6,509 bases of DNA from Candidatus Parcubacteria bacterium (GTDB lineage Bacteria > Patescibacteriota > Minisyncoccia > Phycocordibacterales > Phycocordibacteraceae). The stretch covers positions 1-6,509 of the forward strand of contig DAICZX010000057.1 of the NCBI GenBank assembly GCA_027310925.1, written 5' to 3'. Below are positions 1 through 4,855 of the stretch, one piece after another. Made by a program: the position numbers and the translations under genes. The notes beneath the pieces are model-generated. The model searched no databases. It was not told where the DNA came from and saw only the letters and a list, made by a program, of their open reading frames with translations. Each line of letters opens with the position of its first letter. Within the stretch, counting starts at the first letter, position 1.

Positions 1-1
1 A

Positions 2-634
2 TCTTCTCTCGGAGCAACGGTGCTTATGGGTTTGAATGAAGATCGTCTACAAACATGCAAAATATCTTCAAACGCATCCTGCACAACGAACGCCGCGAAC
101 CCGGTCATTGTCATTCTTGACGAGGCTCTTGGAATTGAGAAAGCGATACTATCAACCACACACGCTTATACGGCGAGCCAATCAATTGTCGATAGCCCGG
201 CGAGAAAAGACATGAAGGAGGGAAGAGCGGCAGCGCAAAATATCGTACCAACTTCCACGGGTGCTGCTACTGCCGTTACACAGGCGTATACACCACTTAG
301 TGGGAAATTTGATGGAATTTCGCTTCGTGTTCCGGTACCGGCTGGTTCGATAGCAGATGTAACATTTATTGCGAAACGGCCGACAACTGTTGAGGAGGTA
401 AACACGATATTGCGTGATGCGGCAATGACAGCGCGCTGGGAGGGAATTTTTCGGACGACCGACGAGGATCTTGTTTCAAGCGACATTATTGGTGAACCTG
501 TCCCTTCCATTGCTGATTTAGGTATGACACGCGTTGTCGATGGCACTTTGGTGAAAGTTCTTGCTTGGTATGATAATGAAATGGGGTATACAGAGTCGCT
601 CGTGAGGCACGTTATCGCCGCCGCTAATGCCTAA
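2..634 (+). CDS. gap: Glyceraldehyde-3-phosphate dehydrogenase, 5'-truncated by window edge
   Basis: This enzyme oxidises and phosphorylates glyceraldehyde-3-phosphate to 1,3-bisphosphoglycerate with NAD(P)+ in cytosolic lower glycolysis. The reading frame is open from base 2, so the N-terminal Rossmann domain lies outside the window and 210 residues are visible. The catalytic cysteine sits in the SCTTN signature (codon 80-82), and the catalytic histidine follows 27 residues later in STTHAYT, the family's normal spacing. The phosphate-binding region EGRAAAQNIVPTSTGAA, the segment SLRVPVPAGSIADV and the C-terminal WYDNEMGY are all present. The residue four after the catalytic cysteine, usually a second cysteine (SCTTNC), is alanine here. 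Cofactor preference cannot be judged because the nucleotide-binding loop is missing. The stop overlaps the next gene's start by 8 nt, which suggests a shared transcript. Family assignment is very secure. Confidence 0.97.
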   Translation, partial: SSLGATVLMGLNEDRLQTCKISSNASCTTNAANPVIVILDEALGIEKAILSTTHAYTASQSIVDSPARKDMKEGRAAAQNIVPTSTGAATAVTQAYTPLSGKFDGISLRVPVPAGSIADVTFIAKRPTTVEEVNTILRDAAMTARWEGIFRTTDEDLVSSDIIGEPVPSIADLGMTRVVDGTLVKVLAWYDNEMGYTESLVRHVIAAANA

Positions 635-1127
635 CATATTTATAGCATCTGATCATGCAGGGTTTGCGCTCAAGAGCATGCTCATCACGCATCTTCGCAC
701 TCTCGGGTATAAGGTTGAGGATGTAGGCGCACACGCTCACAACCCGGAAGATGATTATCCAGACTTCATAACGCTGTGCGCTCGCAAAGTCGCCGAGGAG
801 AATTTACATGTTGCAGATGTCGCGCGCGGTATCGTTATAGGTGGAAGCGGACAGGGTGAAGCCATGTGTGCGAATCGTGTGCTTGGTATTCGGGCCACGG
901 TATTTTATGGACCCATGCGCGTGACGGGGGTGCTTGATATTGAGGGCAATCCTTCTAAGGACGGCTACGATGTGGTGCGTCTTCCACGTAGGCACAATAA
1001 TGCAAACATGCTTTCCATTGGCGCGCGTTTCGTATCGGGAGAAGAGGCGAGTAAGGCAATTCAGATTTTTCTTGAGACACCTTTTTCGAATGCCCCACGT
1101 CATGCGCGTCGTCTCGCAAAATTCTAG
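627..1127 (+). CDS. rpiB: Ribose-5-phosphate isomerase B (RpiB/LacAB family)
   Basis: This protein is predicted to interconvert ribose-5-phosphate and ribulose-5-phosphate in the non-oxidative pentose phosphate pathway. Its 166 residues are slightly longer than the usual ~150. The N-terminal SDHAGF (8-13) and the HNNANMLSIGAR segment (123-134, normally HNDAN) are typical of RpiB. The active-site loop reads GGSGQGEAMCANR (72-84). The E. coli-type catalytic cysteine before the GxG loop is absent, while Glu78 matches the position of the glutamate base described for the Mycobacterium tuberculosis-type enzymes. A stretch of roughly 10-15 extra residues (about 98-120) separates this loop from the HNNAN motif. 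The ATG at 627 begins directly with the first beta strand and overlaps the gap stop by 8 nt. No good Shine-Dalgarno is seen, so translational coupling is likely. LacA/LacB galactose-6-phosphate isomerase is a less likely alternative given the pentose-phosphate neighbours. Confidence 0.93.
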   Translation: MPNIFIASDHAGFALKSMLITHLRTLGYKVEDVGAHAHNPEDDYPDFITLCARKVAEENLHVADVARGIVIGGSGQGEAMCANRVLGIRATVFYGPMRVTGVLDIEGNPSKDGYDVVRLPRRHNNANMLSIGARFVSGEEASKAIQIFLETPFSNAPRHARRLAKF

Positions 1128-1142
1128 AGAAAGTTTTATGTC

Positions 1143-1841
1143 ATGAGTATTATCGTTCCGGCCGTTCTTTCCACCTCGAAACATGGGTTCAAAGAAGATC
1201 TCGCGCGCATTTCCCAGATACCCTCGATTTCGAGGGTACAGATTGATGTGGTTGACGGAAACTTTGCGGTCCCGGCATCTTGGCCGTATACCGCACCGGG
1301 AGAATTACAAACAATGATCGCAAGTGCCGAGTTTCTCCCACAGCTTGACCACATCGTGTATGAGATTGACCTGATGTGTCTCGACGCCGACCGCGCATCG
1401 GAGGCATGGCTTGCGCTCGGAGCCACACGCCTCACCTTCCATGCTGAGGGGATTATCGATTTGCCTTGGTTTCTTGCGTCTGCACGAAAACGTTATGGCG
1501 ACATTATTTCCTTTGGCCTTGCATTGAATATAGCGAGTGATCTCGCGCTCATAGAACCCACCCTAGACTGTGTCGAGTATGTCCAGTTCATGGGTATTGC
1601 GCGAATAGGGCGACAAGGACAACCTTTCGATAAACGCGTTATCGAAAGGGTGCGGACATTTCGTGTGCGGTATCCAGAACTTCCTGTACAGATTGATGGC
1701 GGTGTCTCATTTGAGAACGCACAGGATCTTCTTGCGCTTGGAGTCTCGAATCTTGTCATGGGGTCGGCGTTTTCTCGCGTGAGTGATCCAGCTGGCGCTA
1801 TTGCCGCACTTGAAAGATCGCAATCCGCCTTCGGCGTTTAA
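1143..1841 (+). CDS. rpe: Ribulose-phosphate 3-epimerase-like TIM-barrel protein with altered metal ligands
   Basis: This is a 232-residue TIM-barrel protein of the ribulose-5-phosphate 3-epimerase family, predicted to interconvert ribulose-5-phosphate and xylulose-5-phosphate. Family marks are IVPAVLS at the N-terminus, QIDVVDGNF (33-41, normally HxDVMDGxF), EIDLM (74-78, normally DVHLM), FHAEG (99-103), GLALN (125-129), and QIDGGVS plus VMGSAF near the C-terminus (phosphate-binding). The two catalytic aspartates (Asp35 and Asp185) are kept. The two histidine metal ligands are replaced by Gln33 and Asp76. From memory, similar QID...EIDLM versions recur in Parcubacteria, so this is probably a lineage trait rather than decay. 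The ATG at 1143 is preferred because the nearby ATG at 1138 runs into a stop after two codons. A weak purine-rich AGAGAAAG lies about 10 nt upstream. It sits between rpiB and the transketolase genes, which supports the pentose-phosphate role, but activity is not proven. Confidence 0.87.
   Translation: MSIIVPAVLSTSKHGFKEDLARISQIPSISRVQIDVVDGNFAVPASWPYTAPGELQTMIASAEFLPQLDHIVYEIDLMCLDADRASEAWLALGATRLTFHAEGIIDLPWFLASARKRYGDIISFGLALNIASDLALIEPTLDCVEYVQFMGIARIGRQGQPFDKRVIERVRTFRVRYPELPVQIDGGVSFENAQDLLALGVSNLVMGSAFSRVSDPAGAIAALERSQSAFGV
1219..1238. repeat. 9-bp perfect inverted repeat inside rpe-like gene
   Basis: TACCCTCGA (1219-1227) and TCGAGGGTA (1230-1238) are exact complements with a 2-nt centre. 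In RNA this would fold as an 8-bp stem with a 4-nt loop. It lies early in the coding region (around residues 26-32) and has no following T-run. Confidence 0.75.
1623..1649. repeat. 11-bp perfect inverted repeat inside rpe-like gene
   Basis: CCTTTCGATAA (1623-1633) and TTATCGAAAGG (1639-1649) are exact complements around a 5-nt loop ACGCG. It encodes PFDKRVIER (161-169). A perfect 11-bp stem with a short loop in coding sequence is uncommon by chance. There is no T-run, so it does not look like a terminator. Confidence 0.85.
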
Positions 1842-1843
1842 GG

Positions 1844-1849
1844 TATACT
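1844..1849 (+). promoter_or_regulatory. Possible -10 element (TATACT) before transketolase N-subunit gene
   Basis: TATACT differs from the -10 consensus at one position and ends 9 nt before the ATG at 1859, in the only real gap of this gene cluster. No good -35 lies at 17 nt; a TTGAAA at 1810-1815 is 28 nt away, too far. If active, it would give a leader of about 3 nt and a second promoter inside the operon. Confidence 0.4.
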
Positions 1850-1858
1850 TAAAATACA

Positions 1859-2716
1859 ATGACCTGTACTGATTCAGACCTCGCTGAGCTCGCAAAAAGA
1901 GCGGAATCTATTCGTGAGACTGTTATTGAAATGCTTGTAGCCGCAAAAAGCGGACACACAGCCGGTTCCCTGGGTATGGCGGACATTTTCTCCGCGTTTT
2001 ATTTTCATATCATCAACCACAATCCGCAGGACCCAGACTGGGAAGGGCGCGACCGACTTATCCTTTCGAACGGTCACATTTGTCCAGTTCGGTACGCAGC
2101 GATGGCACAGGCAGGTTATTTTCCCGTCGAGGAGTGTTTTACACTCAGAAAATTTGGTAGTCGACTCCAAGGGCATCCCGAGCGTCTCCGGCTTCCTGGA
2201 CTTGAAACAACCTCGGGTCCTCTCGGCGATGGGCTTCCACAGGCAGCGGGTATCGCCACCGCTTTTCGCATGAATGGCACGAAACAGCGCGTGTATTGTG
2301 TGATGGGCGATGGTGAGCAGGATGAAGGGATCATATGGGAGGCGGTAATGTTTGCGGGGAAAAACAAGCTGCATAACCTTACGGCAGTCATGGATCGCAA
2401 TAATATCCAAATCGACGGTATGACAGAGGACGTTATGCCACTGGAGCCTATTGCTGAAAAGTATCGCGCATTCAACTGGCACGTGCTCGAGGTGAATGGG
2501 AATGACATCTACGCCTTCATTACCGCGGTCGAAGAAGCGAAAGCAATCTATGAGAAACCGACGCTCATTATTGCGCATACTATCCCTGGCAAGGGCGTAC
2601 CTGACATAGAATTTGATTATCACTGGCACGGCAAGTCACCTACAGTGGAGGAGGGGAAGAAATTTCTCAAGGAAATCCGTACCCTCGGCGGAAGAGTCCC
2701 ACACGAGTATGCTTAA
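1859..2716 (+). CDS. Transketolase, N-terminal (thiamine diphosphate-binding) subunit
   Basis: This is the first half of a split transketolase, which moves two-carbon ketol units between sugar phosphates. Its 285 residues match the usual size of N-terminal subunits. Visible signatures are SGHTAGSLGMADI (31-43), LSNGHICP (69-76), GHPE (105-108), TSGPLGDGLPQAAGIA (118-133), and the thiamine diphosphate/Mg motif starting GDGEQDEG (150-157) and ending with NN (181-182). HWHGKSP (256-262) closes the domain. The leucine usually found in the 'LYA' of this family is arginine (PVRYA), which I do not consider disabling. The ATG at 1859 follows the rpe stop by 17 nt. There is no Shine-Dalgarno in range, but a TATACT hexamer ends 9 nt before the ATG, so a short-leader transcript is possible. 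The stop overlaps the start of the C-terminal subunit by 8 nt, consistent with coupled translation of a heteromeric enzyme. DXS and pyruvate dehydrogenase E1 are excluded by the transketolase-type motifs. Confidence 0.95.
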   Translation: MTCTDSDLAELAKRAESIRETVIEMLVAAKSGHTAGSLGMADIFSAFYFHIINHNPQDPDWEGRDRLILSNGHICPVRYAAMAQAGYFPVEECFTLRKFGSRLQGHPERLRLPGLETTSGPLGDGLPQAAGIATAFRMNGTKQRVYCVMGDGEQDEGIIWEAVMFAGKNKLHNLTAVMDRNNIQIDGMTEDVMPLEPIAEKYRAFNWHVLEVNGNDIYAFITAVEEAKAIYEKPTLIIAHTIPGKGVPDIEFDYHWHGKSPTVEEGKKFLKEIRTLGGRVPHEYA

Positions 2717-3707
2717 TGCAGGCGCCCATCTTGGGGTAAAAGTATTCGCAGATGACATTCCGAAAGCGCCAACGCGCGATGGTTTCGGTCTCGGCACGGT
2801 CGAAATTGCGAAAACGAATCCGCGCATCATTGTACTTTGTGCCGACCTCGCCGAAAGCACACGTGCTGAATGGTTTCAGAAAGAATTTCCTGAACGATTT
2901 ATCGAGATGGGTATCGCCGAACAGAACATGGCGGCGTTTGCCGCCGGCATGGCGCTTGCGGGGAAAATTCCCTACATCGCGAGTTACGCGGCATTCAGTC
3001 CGGGTCGTAATTATGAGCAGATTCGCACGACCATCGCACTTAATCGGGTTCCAGTGAAAGTGTGTGGTATGCACGCGGGCGTCTCGGTCGGACCCGACGG
3101 CGCGACACATCAGATGCTTGAAGACATTGGCATGATGCGCATGCTACCTGGTATGACGGTGATTGTTCCTGGGGATGCGGAGGAGGCGCGGAAAGCGGTC
3201 ATCGCGGCGGCGGCAATAGACGGACCCGTGTATATCCGCTTCGGTCGTGCGGCGACCCCGGTCTTTACGACGACCGAGACGCCTTTCCAGGCGGGGAAGG
3301 CACTTATTCTTTTCGATTCGGAAACGCCGCGGGTAGCGATTCTTTCGACTGGTACGCAGAGCTATGCGGCGCTTGAGGCGGCCCATGCTCTTTCTAGAGG
3401 TGGCATGGAATCCATTGTTTTGCATGTTCCCACTGTTAAGCCCCTCGATGCGGAAGCCGTGCTTGAAATTGCGAGACGCGTGGGACGCATCATCACCGTC
3501 GAGGAACACCAGGTAGCGGGCGGTTTCGGGAGCGCTGTCGCTGAGTTTCTTGCCGAAAACCATCCCGTTCCAATTCATAGAATCGGTGTCACTGATCAGT
3601 TTGGCCAATCAGGAGAACCAGAACAGCTCCTGACGCACTACGGGCTTGATGCGTCCCATATAGAAGAAGCCGCGAAGATATTCGTGGCGAACTCAATGAA
3701 ACTATGA
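2709..3707 (+). CDS. Transketolase, C-terminal (pyrimidine-binding) subunit
   Basis: This is the partner half of the split transketolase: 332 residues comprising the pyrimidine-binding domain and the C-terminal transketolase domain. FIEMGIAEQNM (64-74) contains the catalytic glutamate (Glu71) that contacts the aminopyrimidine ring of thiamine diphosphate. HAGVSVGPDGATHQMLEDIGMMR (122-144) is the substrate-channel motif typical of the family. YIRFGR follows at 175-180, and the C-terminal domain contains VEEHQVAGGFGSAVAE. I chose the ATG at 2709 because it overlaps the upstream stop by 8 nt and gives the normal N-terminus. The open frame extends back to an ATG at 2613, but that would add 32 unrelated residues read from inside the N-subunit gene. 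No clear Shine-Dalgarno or -10 element precedes it, so it most likely depends on coupling to the upstream gene. Its stop shares bases with the next ATG (ATGA). Confidence 0.94.
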   Translation: MLNAGAHLGVKVFADDIPKAPTRDGFGLGTVEIAKTNPRIIVLCADLAESTRAEWFQKEFPERFIEMGIAEQNMAAFAAGMALAGKIPYIASYAAFSPGRNYEQIRTTIALNRVPVKVCGMHAGVSVGPDGATHQMLEDIGMMRMLPGMTVIVPGDAEEARKAVIAAAAIDGPVYIRFGRAATPVFTTTETPFQAGKALILFDSETPRVAILSTGTQSYAALEAAHALSRGGMESIVLHVPTVKPLDAEAVLEIARRVGRIITVEEHQVAGGFGSAVAEFLAENHPVPIHRIGVTDQFGQSGEPEQLLTHYGLDASHIEEAAKIFVANSMKL

Positions 3708-3844
3708 AGGAAAAAATAAACACCTATTTCGCTATTCTGATCATCACGATCACAGGTGCAGGAGCAGCTCTATTGATCATTCACGTGGCGAATACGAACG
3801 CCCCTTCTTTTATTGCAGCAAGTCACAGCGGTTCGATACGGTAA
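3704..3844 (+). CDS. Small single-pass membrane peptide (46 residues), unknown function
   Basis: A short open frame starts at the ATG that overlaps the transketolase stop in an ATGA arrangement, the classic layout for translational coupling. The 46-residue product has a charged N-terminus (MKEKIN), a hydrophobic segment at about residues 8-29 (FAILIITITGAGAALLIIHVA) and a short polar tail ending in HSGSIR. The positive N-terminus suggests N-in topology with the tail outside. It has no cysteine, so it is not a lipoprotein. Its last 22 bp overlap the 3' end of the oppositely oriented sugar kinase gene. I do not recognise a family. It might be a small anchor or stress peptide, or a chance frame, but the coupled start and the clean transmembrane profile make a real gene more likely than not. 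Confidence 0.6.
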   Translation: MKEKINTYFAILIITITGAGAALLIIHVANTNAPSFIAASHSGSIR

Positions 3845-4806
3845 TTTATCGGTGCGGCGGCAAGGTATCCCTCAAGCGCCGTGCGCGTAAGGAGCCCTTT
3901 TTGCGCACCAATTTCCTGCACGACGGACATCGAATTTACCGGTCCCCAGAGAAGTGCTTCTCGGATGGATTTTCCGAGTGCAAGTGCGACAACGAAAGTT
4001 GAGGTTGAGGCATCTCCAGCACCTGTCCGGTCAATCGGTGGTGTAGGATCAGGATACATAGGAATCTTGAGCATCTCTTTTCCGTCATAAACGTAAGATC
4101 CGTTCGGGCCATCAGTGATGAGGACGATTTTAGGGCCAAGGCTGCGCATGTTCGCTAGAAGTTCTTTTATACCTGTTTCGCCGAGACCGAGGATGCGCTC
4201 GGCCTCTTCTTTATTACACGCGACAAGTTCGGTGACGGCATAGAGTGGCGCAAGCTTTTCCTTACCCATTTCCATTTGAAACGTACCAGGTTGAAACGCA
4301 AGCCTCGTTTCCGGATGTGCGTTGAGCCACGCGGCTAGGTCACCATGAAATGCTTCTGAACGTTTACCAGCCGAAGAAAGGTAAATCCACTTAGGTGGAA
4401 TAAACCCTTCTGGAATTGCATATGAGTAAGCCTCGTGCCGAATGAGGATAGTGCGTTCAGCGTTATACATGAGTACATAATGATGATTGGTCGGAATGTT
4501 CTCGTTAACGGTGATGTACCGCGTGTCAACGCCTTCTTGCGCAAAGGTTGCGAGAACCTTTTCTCCAAAATGGTCCTTGCCTACGTTTGAAACAAATCCC
4601 GAGGAGAGTCCGAGTCGCGCTGCCGCTACGGCGGCATTTGCCGCATTGCCAACTGCTGGTACGAGTTGAGAAAATTCATACGGTATTTTATCGCCCCATC
4701 GCATTGAGATGGTACATTTTTCGCTACTTATGTCGCAATTTATCTGTGCTTCTTCAAGCTTGATAAATTCATCGACAGTCGTGTCACCAATAGCTATAAA
4801 ATCCAT
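3823..4806 (-). CDS. PfkB/ribokinase-family sugar kinase, substrate unknown
   Basis: This is a 327-residue ATP-dependent kinase of the ribokinase superfamily. The N-terminus has the expected first strand and GDTTVDEF (7-14). The substrate-side signature reads VGNAANAAVAAARLG (52-66, usually GGNxANxAxxxxxLG). An NxxE-type Mg/ATP motif is at CNKEEAERI (Asn198, Glu201), TDGPNG is at 231-236, and the catalytic anion hole DRTGAGD ends with the base Asp265. After GAGD the usual 'AFxxGF' is ASTSTF, a mild deviation. Motifs do not fix the substrate: ribose, a nucleoside, fructose-6-phosphate or another sugar phosphate are all possible. It diverges from the class I aldolase gene across a 49-bp shared promoter region, which favours a role in sugar phosphate metabolism. 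The ATG at 4806 starts immediately before the first strand and lies 13 nt downstream of a TACACT element. Confidence 0.92.
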   Translation of the reverse strand: MDFIAIGDTTVDEFIKLEEAQINCDISSEKCTISMRWGDKIPYEFSQLVPAVGNAANAAVAAARLGLSSGFVSNVGKDHFGEKVLATFAQEGVDTRYITVNENIPTNHHYVLMYNAERTILIRHEAYSYAIPEGFIPPKWIYLSSAGKRSEAFHGDLAAWLNAHPETRLAFQPGTFQMEMGKEKLAPLYAVTELVACNKEEAERILGLGETGIKELLANMRSLGPKIVLITDGPNGSYVYDGKEMLKIPMYPDPTPPIDRTGAGDASTSTFVVALALGKSIREALLWGPVNSMSVVQEIGAQKGLLTRTALEGYLAAAPINYRIEPL

Positions 4807-4818
4807 AGGAGTATGGAT
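4801..4818 (-). repeat. 7-bp inverted repeat around the sugar kinase start codon
   Basis: ATCCATA (4801-4807) and TATGGAT (4812-4818) are perfect complements with a 4-nt loop. Read on the - strand, the kinase ATG lies in the 3' arm, so an mRNA containing both arms would pair over its own start codon. The predicted start point near 4813 would leave out most of the 5' arm, so this matters only if transcription begins further upstream. Confidence 0.5.
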
Positions 4819-4848
4819 TAGTGTAACACATGGGACGTGTTACACTAA
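4818..4848. repeat. Perfect 12-bp inverted repeat, 7-nt spacer
   Basis: The arms at 4818-4829 and 4837-4848 are exact reverse complements, separated by ATGGGAC. The repeat is centred in the divergent intergenic region and includes both candidate -10 elements. There is no T-run after it and it lies upstream of both genes, so it is not a terminator. Confidence 0.9.
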
Positions 4849-4853
4849 CACGT
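4835..4853. repeat. Perfect 8-bp inverted repeat, 3-nt spacer, nested with the larger repeat
   Basis: ACGTGTTA (4835-4842) and TAACACGT (4846-4853) are exact reverse complements separated by CAC. The left half shares bases with the right arm of the 12-bp repeat. The sequence (A)YGTGTTA therefore occurs three times in 30 bp, in alternating orientation, like half-sites for a DNA-binding protein. It covers the predicted -10 and start point of the aldolase gene. Confidence 0.8.
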
Positions 4854-4855
4854 GT

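Larger units (their letters stand above)
4807..4855. promoter_or_regulatory. Divergent overlapping promoters/operator between sugar kinase and aldolase genes
   Basis: The gap between the two divergent start codons is 49 bp. It contains a perfect 12-bp inverted repeat (TTAGTGTAACAC at 4818-4829 and its complement GTGTTACACTAA at 4837-4848, 7-nt spacer). Each arm carries TGTTACACT, an extended -10 element: TACACT at 4841-4846 on the + strand and at 4825-4820 on the - strand. The -35 zone of each promoter falls on the other's -10, so RNA polymerase could probably not occupy both at once. The expected start points are about 3 nt (aldolase) and about 7 nt (kinase) before the ATGs, giving leaderless or nearly leaderless messages. 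A second repeat, ACGTGTTA/TAACACGT with a 3-nt spacer, overlaps at 4835-4853. A dimeric regulator site is an equally good reading. Confidence 0.6.

Noticed and set aside
1138..1146. ATG at 1138 as the rpe-like start
   Set aside because: It reads ATG TCA TGA and stops after two codons; the ATG at 1143 begins the family N-terminus.
1874..2629. 251-residue open frame on the - strand
   Set aside because: It is antisense to the transketolase N-subunit gene, has no recognisable domain and looks like a shadow of the real gene's codon bias.
2613..2708. In-frame N-terminal extension of the transketolase C-subunit (32 residues)
   Set aside because: It lies fully inside the N-subunit gene in another frame and adds unrelated sequence; the ATG at 2709 with an 8-nt overlap fits better.
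3241..3277. 8-bp inverted repeat TCGGTCGT...ACGACCGA in the transketolase C-subunit gene
   Set aside because: The 21-nt loop and GC-rich coding context make chance pairing likely.
2667..3608. Long antisense frames over the transketolase C-subunit gene (2667-3110 and 3144-3608)
   Set aside because: They have basic, low-information compositions without motifs and lie opposite a clearly conserved coding frame.
3845..3930. Possible terminator between the convergent genes (GTGCGC...GCGCAC with a nearby T-run)
   Set aside because: The stem is only 6 bp, the T-run sits in the loop rather than after the stem, and it lies inside the kinase coding region.
4709..4855. In-frame N-terminal extension of the aldolase (49 residues)
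   Set aside because: It runs through the divergent promoter region and the opposite-strand kinase gene; the extra residues do not resemble any aldolase N-terminus, whereas the ATG at 4856 gives the normal one.
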